Shown piece after piece: positions 1 to 5,568 of a stretch of DNA of 6,570 nt. Source of the stretch: an uncultured Blautia sp. (GTDB lineage: Bacteria; Bacillota; Clostridia; Lachnospirales; Lachnospiraceae). The position numbers and the translations under genes were made by a program. The DNA lies in assembly GCA_946629475.1 (NCBI GenBank), contig CAMOXX010000155.1, positions 1 to 6,570 of the forward strand, in the 5' to 3' direction. The notes beneath the pieces were generated by a model. The model saw only the letters and a list, made by a program, of their open reading frames with translations, was not told the origin of the DNA and searched no databases. Numbering within the stretch: the first letter of the stretch is position 1; the number at the start of each line of letters is the position of its first letter.

Positions 1-77
1 TGATATAAATGAAATATGATGCTTTAAGCGCCAAAAGTCCTGAACAAATGCACTACAGCAGCAGAAGGAGGAACAGT

Positions 78-1007
78 ATGAAAAAGTGGAATCTTGTGAA
101 AAAGAGCTTCGGTGTTATTCTTGCGGCAGCGATCGCTGTTTCCGGCAGTTCAGCAGTGTTTGCCGGGGAGGCAGATGGAGTGGCAATCGATAAGGAAGCT
201 TTTGATGAGCTGATTGCATCAGGCCCTGTGGCATCGGACGATGCGATCGCGGCAAGTGAGTGGGCAACAGCGGTGAAGGAAGCAGGAAGCCTCCGTATCG
301 GCGGAGTCCGCACATCTTTCCTGTTCAGCCAGCTGGATGAGACGGACGAGGGAGTCAGAGGCTTTGACGCAGGGCTCTATCAGCTGCTTGCAAACTACAT
401 CCTTGGCGATCCGTCGGCCATCGAGTTTACTACGGTTGATTCCAGCACTCGTGAGTCCGTATTGACGGACGATATTGTGGATGCGGTTTTTGCCACCTAT
501 TCCATCACGGATGCCCGTAAAGAAGTTATCTCCTTTGCAGGCCCGTACTACACATCACAGCAGGCCGTTCTTGTAAAGGCCGGCAACACGGATGTGACCG
601 GAATTGACAGCCTTGCCGGCAAGACGGTTGCAACGCAGACAGGCTCTACAGGCCCGGATATCCTTGCGGAATATGCACCGGAAGCCCTGATCGAAGAATT
701 CCAGACAGACCAGGAAGCCCGTGTGGCAGTGGAGCAGGGACGTGTGGATGCTTATGTGACAGACTACACACTGCTTCTGAACGCGATTGTGAAGAATCCT
801 GATGCATATGAGATCGCCGGAGATGTATTTGGACCGGAGGACAATTACGGAATCGGACTTCCGAAGGATTCCGACGGAGTAGAGTTCGTCAATGACTTCC
901 TGAAAACGATCGAGGAGGAAGGAATCTGGACATCGCTCTGGCAGATCAGCCTTGGAGACAGGACCGGCATCGACACAGCACCGGAAGCACCGGCTGTTGG
1001 TGAATAA
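78..1007 (+). CDS. Polar amino acid (glutamate-type) ABC transporter substrate-binding protein, family 3
   Basis: Secreted receptor that captures an amino acid, probably glutamate or a similar polar one, and hands it to the two permeases encoded next. The ATG at 78 is chosen because AAGGAGG (65-71) sits 6 nt upstream and the protein then begins with a signal peptide (MKKWNLVKKS, then a hydrophobic run to about residue 29). An in-frame ATG at 9 would bury that signal behind 23 residues. The 309-aa protein shows family-3 solute-binding hallmarks: GFDAGLYQLL (95-104), YSITDARKE (141-149) with Arg147 in the place that usually binds the substrate carboxylate, GKTVATQTGSTG (181-192), a GRVDAYVTD segment (221-229) and YGIGLPKDS (257-265). 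The ATYS...GPY and YGIG segments resemble actinobacterial GluB. No Cys follows the signal region, so it is not an evident lipoprotein; AVFA/GEA looks like a type I cleavage site. Partial -10-like sequences lie at 4-9 and 15-20, but any -35 would fall at or beyond the window edge. Family certain; substrate inferred. Confidence 0.93.
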   Translation: MKKWNLVKKSFGVILAAAIAVSGSSAVFAGEADGVAIDKEAFDELIASGPVASDDAIAASEWATAVKEAGSLRIGGVRTSFLFSQLDETDEGVRGFDAGLYQLLANYILGDPSAIEFTTVDSSTRESVLTDDIVDAVFATYSITDARKEVISFAGPYYTSQQAVLVKAGNTDVTGIDSLAGKTVATQTGSTGPDILAEYAPEALIEEFQTDQEARVAVEQGRVDAYVTDYTLLLNAIVKNPDAYEIAGDVFGPEDNYGIGLPKDSDGVEFVNDFLKTIEEEGIWTSLWQISLGDRTGIDTAPEAPAVGE

Positions 1008-1022
1008 TAAGGATACATTCGG

Positions 1023-1054
1023 GGCGGTTCCATAAAAAGGAACCGCCTTTTTTT
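1023..1054 (+). terminator. Intrinsic terminator inside the transporter operon
   Basis: A perfect 9-bp inverted repeat, GGCGGTTCC (1023-1031) and GGAACCGCC (1039-1047), encloses a 7-nt loop and is followed by seven T residues (1048-1054). It begins 15 nt after the binding-protein stop codon, and the permease ribosome binding site starts only a few bases after the T run. It probably stops most transcripts, leaving partial read-through for the downstream genes. Confidence 0.93.
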
Positions 1055-1069
1055 CGCAGGGGATGAATT

Positions 1070-1729
1070 ATGGGAATCAAAGAGCTTCTCTCCCAATATG
1101 GAGACCAATACATACAGGCCTTGTTTACAACCTGGAAGCTGACGGCTTTTTCGTTCGCGATTGCGTTTGTCATCGGTGTGGCAGTCACTGTGATGAGGAT
1201 TTCTCCGGTGCAGCCTCTCCGGGTATTCGCGGAGATTTATATCCAGATATTCCGGAATATCCCGGGAGCTTCGCTTCTGATGCTTCTGGTCTATGCGCTT
1301 CCGTATCTGGATGTACTTCTTTCTTATTTTGTATGCGTGCTGATCGCGGCTTCGCTGATACCGTCCGCATTCTGCTCAGAGTACCTGATGGCGGGAATCA
1401 ACACGATCGGGACAGGGCAGATCGAAGCGGCCAGGTCGCTGGGCCTTTCATTCATGCAGATTATCCGCAGGGTCGTGATTCCTCAGGCGCTCCGCTCCAG
1501 CGTGCTTCCGCTGACGAACCTGCTTGTCTCGACCATGCTGACAACGGCTCTTGCTTCCCAGGTTCCGATGAATCCGCGCGACCTGACCGGGCTGGTAGCC
1601 CATATCAATACGCATGCGGTTGGAGGAGTCACTGCTTTCCTGATTTCGGCCCTTTTATACTGCGCGACAGCAGTTGTGATCGGCCAGGTGGGAAACATGA
1701 TTGACAGGAAAGTGAGGATTCTGAGATGA
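1070..1729 (+). CDS. Amino acid ABC transporter permease, first subunit (GluC-like)
   Basis: Inner half of the membrane channel of the importer, predicted to pair with the permease encoded next. The ATG at 1070 has AGGGG (1058-1062) 7 nt upstream. The 219-aa protein has hydrophobic segments at roughly 24-42, 62-80, 84-101 and 186-207. It carries the cytoplasmic EAA coupling loop (GQIEAARSLGL, 116-126, ending near PQALR 139-142) that docks on the ATPase. VMRISPVQPLR (41-51) and FRNIPG (61-66) are typical of the HisM/GlnP permease family. It is odd in two places: the Arg usual in the E-x-x-R-x-G motif is Met (SEYLMAG, 103-109), and the usual K-D/N-T-T/S motif reads MLTTAL (156-161), losing both polar or charged residues. 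Its stop codon overlaps the next start by 4 bp (ATGA, 1726-1729), so the two are probably translationally coupled. Family certain. Confidence 0.95.
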   Translation: MGIKELLSQYGDQYIQALFTTWKLTAFSFAIAFVIGVAVTVMRISPVQPLRVFAEIYIQIFRNIPGASLLMLLVYALPYLDVLLSYFVCVLIAASLIPSAFCSEYLMAGINTIGTGQIEAARSLGLSFMQIIRRVVIPQALRSSVLPLTNLLVSTMLTTALASQVPMNPRDLTGLVAHINTHAVGGVTAFLISALLYCATAVVIGQVGNMIDRKVRILR

Positions 1730-2565
1730 GTGATAAGCGCACTTCCGTAAAAGACGCACTGTTTGAGCCTCCGGGACCGAAAACCCGCAGGGTTATCCGG
1801 ATCGCGACGGTGGTCTCACTTGCCGCGATTGCGGCTCTTTTGTGGGTTGTCCTCCGCAGGTTCTATGAGACGGGGCAGCTGGATGCCCGTTACTGGTCGG
1901 TTTTTACCAGGTGGACTACCTGGAGATTTCTCGGTAAAGGCCTCCTGGGAACGCTCGAGGCTGCCGCTGTGGCGGGTGTTGTCGCGTTCACAGCGGGCTT
2001 TCTGCTGATGGTGATGCGTATCAGCGGAAACCGGATTCTGGGATATATAAGCACTGCGCTGATCGAGTTTACCCGCGGGGTTCCCACACTTTTGTTTATC
2101 TATTTTTTCTTTCTTGTGGTACCAAAGTTCGGGATTAAGCTGCCTGCATTCTGGAAAGTCTGCCTGCCGGTGTCTATCTCTGCCTGCGGAGTTGTCGCGG
2201 AGGTGCTCCGTTCGGGCGTGAACGCGGTTCCGAAGGGGCAGAAGGAGGCGGCTCAGTCGCTCGGGATGCTTCCCCACAGTGTTTTTCTCAAGGTCGTTTT
2301 CCCTCAGGCATTCCGTTTCGTGATCCCTGCCCTGATTTCCGAGCTTGTAATCGTTGTGAAGGATACAACGTTCGCTTATGTGGTAAATTTCCCGGATCTG
2401 ATGCAGAACGCAAAGGTCCTGATTTCAAACTATGACGCCCTTTTGTCGGTGTACCTTGTTGTCGCGCTGATCTATATCGCCATCAACTGGCTGATCAACA
2501 GGGCTTCGGTGGCGGCAGCCGGGAGAACAAACCGTTATGCAGTGCCGGCAGGAAAAAAACAATAG
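1726..2565 (+). CDS. Amino acid ABC transporter permease, second subunit (GluD-like)
   Basis: Second, non-identical half of the membrane channel. It is 279 aa, longer than the first because of an N-terminal extension: a proline-containing cytoplasmic leader (FEPPGPKTRR, 13-22), an extra membrane segment (about 23-45) and a loop (QLDARYWSVF, 51-60) before the core permease domain starts near GLLGTLEAA (72-80). This layout is what I recall for actinobacterial GluD. FTRGVPTLL (115-123), AEVLRSG (158-164), the EAA loop GQKEAAQSLGM (171-181), FPQAF (192-196) and VVKDTTFAYV (210-219) are all intact, in contrast to the first permease. Further hydrophobic segments lie near 79-97, 119-133, 144-161 and 238-257. 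Translation probably starts by coupling to the upstream stop (ATGA overlap), aided by GAGG at 1714-1717. Confidence 0.95.
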   Translation: MSDKRTSVKDALFEPPGPKTRRVIRIATVVSLAAIAALLWVVLRRFYETGQLDARYWSVFTRWTTWRFLGKGLLGTLEAAAVAGVVAFTAGFLLMVMRISGNRILGYISTALIEFTRGVPTLLFIYFFFLVVPKFGIKLPAFWKVCLPVSISACGVVAEVLRSGVNAVPKGQKEAAQSLGMLPHSVFLKVVFPQAFRFVIPALISELVIVVKDTTFAYVVNFPDLMQNAKVLISNYDALLSVYLVVALIYIAINWLINRASVAAAGRTNRYAVPAGKKQ

Positions 2566-2598
2566 TAAAGCCGGAGTCCGGTATAAGGAGAATAAAAA

Positions 2599-3369
2599 AT
2601 GTCAGATACAATGCATGAGACAATGAACGACAGGACGCCGGTTATCGAGCTGAAGCATGTGGACAAGCATTTCGGGAGCCTGCATGTGCTGAAAGATATC
2701 AACCTCAGCGTGCAGAAGGGGGAGGTTGTCGTGATTATCGGGCCTTCCGGCTCGGGAAAATCGACCCTCTGCCGCACGATCAACCGGCTCGAGACGATCG
2801 ATTCCGGGGAGATTCTGATCGAAGGCACGAAAATGCCGCAGGAGGGGAAGGAGCTTGCCCGCCTGCGGGCTCAGATCGGGATGGTTTTCCAGTCCTTCAA
2901 CCTGTTTGCCCATAAGACAATCATCGACAATGTTATTCTGGGACCGATGGATGTCCTGAAAAAATCGAAAAAAGAGGCGAAGGAAGAGGCCATGCAGCTC
3001 TTATCCCGCGTCGGGGTGGATTCTCAGGCGAATAAGGTTCCTGCGCAGCTGTCGGGAGGGCAGCAGCAGAGGGTGGCGATTGCGAGGGCGCTCGCCATGC
3101 ACCCGAAGGCGATTCTGTTTGATGAGCCGACCAGCGCGCTGGACCCCGAGATGATCGGGGAGGTGCTGGATGTTATGACAAAGCTGGCACGTGAGGGAAT
3201 GACGATGCTGGTTGTCACCCATGAGATGAACTTTGCCCGGCGCGTTGCGAGCCGTGTGATTTTTATGGACGGGGGAAGCATTGTTGAGGAGAATACCCCG
3301 GAGGAGTTTTTCAATCATCCGAAATCCCAGCGCGCGCAGGATTTCCTGAATTCCATTCAGGCACATTGA
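2599..3369 (+). CDS. Amino acid ABC transporter ATP-binding protein (GluA/GlnQ-like)
   Basis: ATPase that powers the importer from the cytoplasmic face, working as a dimer bound to the EAA loops of the two permeases. The ATG at 2599 follows AAGGAG (2585-2590) by 8 nt, 33 bp after the second permease. The 256-aa protein has all ABC ATPase motifs in order: Walker A GPSGSGKST (48-56), Q-loop Gln98 in MVFQSFNLF (95-103), signature LSGGQQQR (151-158), Walker B ILFDEP (172-177) with catalytic Glu176, D-loop SALD (179-182) and switch His208 (VTHEM). The NLFAHKTIIDNV segment (101-112) after the Q-loop is typical of the polar amino acid importer (GlnQ/HisP/GluA) subfamily. It looks complete and functional. 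Confidence 0.97.
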   Translation: MSDTMHETMNDRTPVIELKHVDKHFGSLHVLKDINLSVQKGEVVVIIGPSGSGKSTLCRTINRLETIDSGEILIEGTKMPQEGKELARLRAQIGMVFQSFNLFAHKTIIDNVILGPMDVLKKSKKEAKEEAMQLLSRVGVDSQANKVPAQLSGGQQQRVAIARALAMHPKAILFDEPTSALDPEMIGEVLDVMTKLAREGMTMLVVTHEMNFARRVASRVIFMDGGSIVEENTPEEFFNHPKSQRAQDFLNSIQAH

Positions 3370-3371
3370 AA

Positions 3372-3482
3372 AGCAGGATCTGCTCAGGGCAGGACTTCTG
3401 CTGCACAAGAGCCTGTCCGAAAACACGGTGTGCGCACCGGAATTTCCGCAACTGCCAACAGCCTGCCGCTTCGTACGGCAGG
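3372..3482 (+). other. Hairpin-rich intergenic segment between the ATPase and the amidohydrolase genes
   Basis: The 137 bp between the ATPase stop and the next start hold several short inverted repeats: AGCAG/CTGCT (3372-3376 and 3380-3384), GCAG/CTGC (3389-3392 and 3398-3401), CGGTG/CACCG with a 4-nt loop (3426-3430 and 3435-3439) and CCTGCCG/CGGCAGG with a 7-nt loop (3462-3468 and 3476-3482). None has a T run, so none is an evident terminator. The last ends just before the ribosome binding site of the next gene. They may affect mRNA stability or processing; this is inference. Confidence 0.4.
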
Positions 3483-3506
3483 ATGAGATATCAGAAGGAT
3501 AAAAAT

Positions 3507-4289
3507 ATGAAGCTGCCAAGAATTGCCATACCAGAGATTGACCAGAATGTGACGAATTATGTGAATGCAGTAAAAGCCGCGGGCATGGAGCCCGTGGTTG
3601 TTTCGGTTCAGAGCAGGAACAGTGTACAGTCAAACCACCAGGAGTATCTGGATTACTCGGAGTTCCGTGTTTTCTCGTACGATGGGCTTGTGATTCCCGG
3701 AGGCTGGGATGTATGCCCTTCCCGCTACGGTCAGGAAAACCGGGGATGCGGCAGGATGATGGAAGAGCTGGATGACCTGCAGCTCTCGATTCTTGACGAT
3801 TTTGTAAAGAGCAGGAAACCCGTGCTGGGAATCTGCAGGGGCCATCAGCTGATCAATGTATATTTTGGAGGAAGCCTGATTCAGGACCTTCCGGAAAAGG
3901 AACGGCATATCTGGACAGAGAAGGGCGACAATGTACACAGGTGCCGGGCGGAAGCGGGAAGCTGGCTGGCCGGCCTTTACGGAACTGAATTTTATCACAA
4001 CAGCTCGCATCATCAGGCGATCGATGTATGCGGGGAAGGAATCCGGGTTGTAAGCACCTGTCCGGAGGATGGGGTTCCCGAGGCAATGCGGCATGAAAAG
4101 CTGGAAATTTACGGGGTGCAGTGGCACCCGGAGCGGATGTGCCTGGCTCACACAAGGAACGACACGGTGAGCGGGCTTCCTGTGTTCGGGTTTTTCTGCG
4201 AGGTATGCGGGGGTTCCCCCGAAAAGCATGCCGAAAAGCAGAGAAATGTGTGTATTAACAGCATTATGAACAACAGAATGGGATTATAA
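3507..4289 (+). CDS. Gamma-glutamyl-gamma-aminobutyrate hydrolase family protein (class I glutamine amidotransferase-like, peptidase C26)
   Basis: Predicted cytoplasmic hydrolase that cuts gamma-glutamyl bonds, as PuuD does with gamma-glutamyl-GABA, releasing glutamate. The ATG at 3507 is chosen for AAGGA (3495-3499) 7 nt upstream and because family-like sequence starts there (MKLPRIAIPE); the open frame back to 3366 adds 47 residues unlike the family. In the 260-aa protein the nucleophile is Cys110 in VLGICRGHQLIN (106-117), and the rest of the triad is His207 and Glu209 in YGVQWHPERM (202-211). VIPGGWDVCPSRYGQ (62-76) and NSSHHQAID (165-173) are family signatures near the active site. The C-terminus after about 236 is a polar tail beyond the usual end of the fold. 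Its place behind a glutamate-type importer suggests a link to gamma-glutamyl compounds or polyamine breakdown, but no other puu gene is present, so the substrate is unknown. Confidence 0.88.
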   Translation: MKLPRIAIPEIDQNVTNYVNAVKAAGMEPVVVSVQSRNSVQSNHQEYLDYSEFRVFSYDGLVIPGGWDVCPSRYGQENRGCGRMMEELDDLQLSILDDFVKSRKPVLGICRGHQLINVYFGGSLIQDLPEKERHIWTEKGDNVHRCRAEAGSWLAGLYGTEFYHNSSHHQAIDVCGEGIRVVSTCPEDGVPEAMRHEKLEIYGVQWHPERMCLAHTRNDTVSGLPVFGFFCEVCGGSPEKHAEKQRNVCINSIMNNRMGL

Positions 4290-4292
4290 AAA

Positions 4293-4333
4293 AAGCAGGA
4301 CAGGGAATGCCTGATGCACTCCTTGTCCTGCTT
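4293..4333 (-). terminator. Intrinsic terminator of the HPr-like gene, possibly bidirectional
   Basis: A 14-bp stem with one G-T wobble pairs 4293-4306 with 4320-4333 around a 13-nt loop. On the - strand the stem is followed directly by a T run (the complement of A 4288-4294), giving a strong terminator for the gene on that strand. On the + strand the stem lies just after the hydrolase stop codon and is followed only by AT-rich sequence, so termination in that direction is plausible but weaker. Confidence 0.82.
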
Positions 4334-4347
4334 ATTATGTAAATATT

Positions 4348-4394
4348 GAACAGACGTATCTGTTCTGAACAGTTACGAACAGGCTTATCTGTTT
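4348..4394. repeat. Cluster of GAACAG / CTGTTC repeats
   Basis: GAACAG occurs three times (4348, 4367, 4377), and CTGTTC or CTGTTT twice (4360, 4389). Two units of 17 bp, GAACAG-N6-CTGTT at 4348-4364 and 4377-4393, differ at two bases and are each a dyad. The first also forms CTGTTC-T-GAACAG with the middle copy. The cluster lies between the HPr-like stop codon and its terminator, so it would be transcribed in that 3' end as two or more alternative hairpins. Function unknown. Confidence 0.6.
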
Positions 4395-4398
4395 TATA

Positions 4399-4638
4399 TT
4401 ATGCACACAGTGCAAACTCGACCAGCTTCATGGTGTCTTTCGGATTGTCCACCAGAACCTCCATCTCGGAGATCGGCTTTTCCTCGGCTCCGAGTACACT
4501 GCTGAGGGCTACAAACTGTGAAAGCTTGGATTTCAGGTTCAGCCTGTCTCCTTTTTCATTCAGCATTGTAACGTTTCCTTCGCATGAATCAATAACGCTG
4601 CAGAATTTTTCGATGTTTTTAATATTATAAAGTTTCAT
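4399..4638 (-). CDS. Small HPr-like protein lacking the phosphorylatable His
   Basis: A 79-aa protein that looks like a diverged member of the HPr (PTS phosphocarrier) fold. The start at 4638 is chosen because AAGGGAGGT (4654 down to 4646) sits 7 nt upstream; the open frame continues back to 4815, but that part (Asn/Gln/Pro-rich) is unlike any domain. The central NLKSKLSQFVAL (34-45) aligns by eye with the HPr segment around regulatory Ser46 (NAKSIMGLMSL), making Ser37 the counterpart. The region where HPr has its active His15 reads CEGNVTMLNEKG (19-30), and the protein contains no His at all. It therefore cannot be a normal PTS phosphocarrier; a regulatory or ligand-binding role is possible. 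Degenerate HPr-like proteins are common in clostridia. It is monocistronic, with its own promoter and terminator. The assignment rests on pattern resemblance only. Confidence 0.75.
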   Translation of the reverse strand: MKLYNIKNIEKFCSVIDSCEGNVTMLNEKGDRLNLKSKLSQFVALSSVLGAEEKPISEMEVLVDNPKDTMKLVEFALCA

Positions 4639-4722
4639 TATAAATACCTCCCTTACCGGATGTTCTATTCGGCCGTTTTTGTTTTGCTTTGTTTTGTCTG
4701 GCCGTTCTTCATCCTGAAAATC

Positions 4723-4751
4723 ATTATACTCATCCGGCGGCGGGATGTTAG
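4723..4751 (-). promoter_or_regulatory. Candidate sigma-A promoter of the HPr-like gene
   Basis: On the - strand, CTAACA (4751-4746, 4 of 6 matches) is followed after 17 bp by a perfect TATAAT (4728-4723). The start would fall near 4716, giving a leader of about 80 nt before the gene. Confidence 0.6.
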
Positions 4752-4829
4752 GGAGAAAATTGACTAGTATTAGGTAAATATTGATATTCTGAGTACTGCC
4801 CTTTTGTAAATTCAATTATCAATTCCCTG

Positions 4830-4858
4830 TGGAAATCCATCGCGAGATATGGTATTAT
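4830..4858 (+). promoter_or_regulatory. Candidate sigma-A promoter of the RsbW-like gene (extended -10)
   Basis: TGGAAA (4830-4835, 4 of 6) and TATTAT (4853-4858, 5 of 6) are 17 bp apart, with a TG one base before the -10 (extended -10). The start would fall near 4865, leaving a leader of about 130 nt. Confidence 0.5.
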
Positions 4859-4998
4859 ATCAGAAGTATACTGGTGTTGACTGTAATGTTCCGCAAGGGC
4901 GTACACGGTACAGTGCATATTAACTGAAAACAGCGGAGCGTTGATGAAAAACCGGACGCGTCCCGGAAAAATGGTGATCCGGAGAAAGGGCGGAAATC

Positions 4999-5406
4999 AT
5001 GAGTGTATTGAAATTGGAAGCAAAACTCGAGAATCTGAAAAAGGTAATGGCATTTGCGGACGAAAAGCTGGAGGCTCTTGATTGCCCGCTGAAAAAGCAG
5101 ATGCAGCTCGCTGTCGCCCTGGAAGAATTGTTCGTGAATATTGCACATTACGCTTATAAAGGAAAGGACGGAAACGTGGAGATTCAGATCGAAACAGAAG
5201 AGAATCCCTCTGCTGTGAAGATCACATTGATTGACACCGGAAATCCCTTCAATCCTCTGGAGAGGGAGGTTCCCGATATATCCCTCCCTGCAGAGCAGCG
5301 GCAGATCGGCGGCCTGGGCATTTATCTGGCCCGAAAGAACACGGACGGCATGGAATACCGGTACGAGGATGGCAAAAATATCCTGACAGTCAGGAAACTG
5401 CTGTGA
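4999..5406 (+). CDS. RsbW/SpoIIAB-like ATP-binding protein (GHKL fold; anti-sigma or serine kinase type)
   Basis: Predicted small cytoplasmic protein with the histidine kinase-like ATPase fold. Relatives such as RsbW and SpoIIAB bind a sigma factor and phosphorylate a STAS-domain antagonist on serine. The 135-aa length is close to those proteins. Visible motifs: N-box ALEELFVNIAHYAY (40-53) with Glu43 and Asn47, the residues expected for Mg-ATP and catalysis; G1 box DTGNPFNPL (79-87); G2 box IGGLGIYLAR (103-112). The ATG at 4999 follows AAAGGG (4985-4990) by 8 nt. No STAS protein or sigma factor gene lies beside it, so it is an orphan here and its partner is unknown. The next gene has its own promoter, and no clear terminator separates them, so read-through into phosphofructokinase is possible. 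Fold assignment is firm; the anti-sigma role is inference. Confidence 0.88.
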   Translation: MSVLKLEAKLENLKKVMAFADEKLEALDCPLKKQMQLAVALEELFVNIAHYAYKGKDGNVEIQIETEENPSAVKITLIDTGNPFNPLEREVPDISLPAEQRQIGGLGIYLARKNTDGMEYRYEDGKNILTVRKLL

Positions 5407-5438
5407 TCCCTGCAGCCCCATCTTTTTATGAAAATATA

Positions 5439-5467
5439 TTGATAAAATCCTGTACATGAAGTAGAAT
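5439..5467 (+). promoter_or_regulatory. Sigma-A promoter of the phosphofructokinase gene
   Basis: TTGATA (5439-5444, 5 of 6) and TAGAAT (5462-5467, 5 of 6) are spaced by the ideal 17 bp. Transcription would start near 5474, giving a leader of about 95 nt. The leader contains a short AGGGA/TCCCT inverted repeat (5526-5530 and 5539-5543) but no recognisable riboswitch or operator. Confidence 0.72.
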
Positions 5468-5568
5468 GAAAACTACGGGTAACTGTTAAATACACGCAAA
5501 GATACAAACACGGAAGATGGCGGTGAGGGACAGTTCATTCCCTGCGGCCTGTTACGGAGGATATGTGT

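Larger units (their letters stand above)
4639..4998. other. Divergent intergenic region, 360 bp
   Basis: AT-rich region without a credible gene, lying between the HPr-like gene and the RsbW-like gene. It holds candidate promoters for both directions (listed separately), an A-rich untranslated leader for the HPr-like transcript (T-rich on the + strand, about 4676-4700), and a 10-bp palindrome, GGACGCGTCC (4954-4963), in the leader of the RsbW-like gene. A second + strand promoter candidate, TTGACT (4760-4765) with GATATT (4783-4788) at 17-bp spacing, is weaker at the -10. Confidence 0.6.

Noticed and set aside
9..77. N-terminal extension of the binding protein from the ATG at 9
   Set aside because: It would place 23 polar residues ahead of a normal signal peptide, and the strong ribosome binding site serves the ATG at 78.
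3366..3506. 47-residue Cys-rich extension of the hydrolase back to 3366
   Set aside because: It overlaps the ATPase stop, has no ribosome binding site, crosses the hairpin region and does not resemble the family; AAGGA at 3495 supports the start at 3507.
4348..4394. LexA/DinR-type SOS boxes
   Set aside because: The Gram-positive box is CGAAC-N4-GTTCG; here GAAC and GTTC are 10 bp apart, or in the reverse order 1 bp apart.
4346..4630. 94-aa ORF on the + strand across the HPr-like gene
   Set aside because: It is antisense to the better supported gene, has no ribosome binding site and overlaps the repeat cluster.
4639..4815. Longer HPr-like protein starting at 4815 on the - strand
   Set aside because: The extra 59 residues cross the TATAAT promoter and the ribosome binding site, and are low complexity.
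4944..5078. Small basic ORF starting at ATG 4944 and overlapping the start of the RsbW-like gene
   Set aside because: Its ribosome binding site is weak, most of it overlaps a clear gene in another frame, and it shows no recognisable motif.
5407..5438. Terminator after the RsbW-like gene
   Set aside because: There is a short T run at about 5422-5427 but only 4-bp complementary arms before it, too weak to call.
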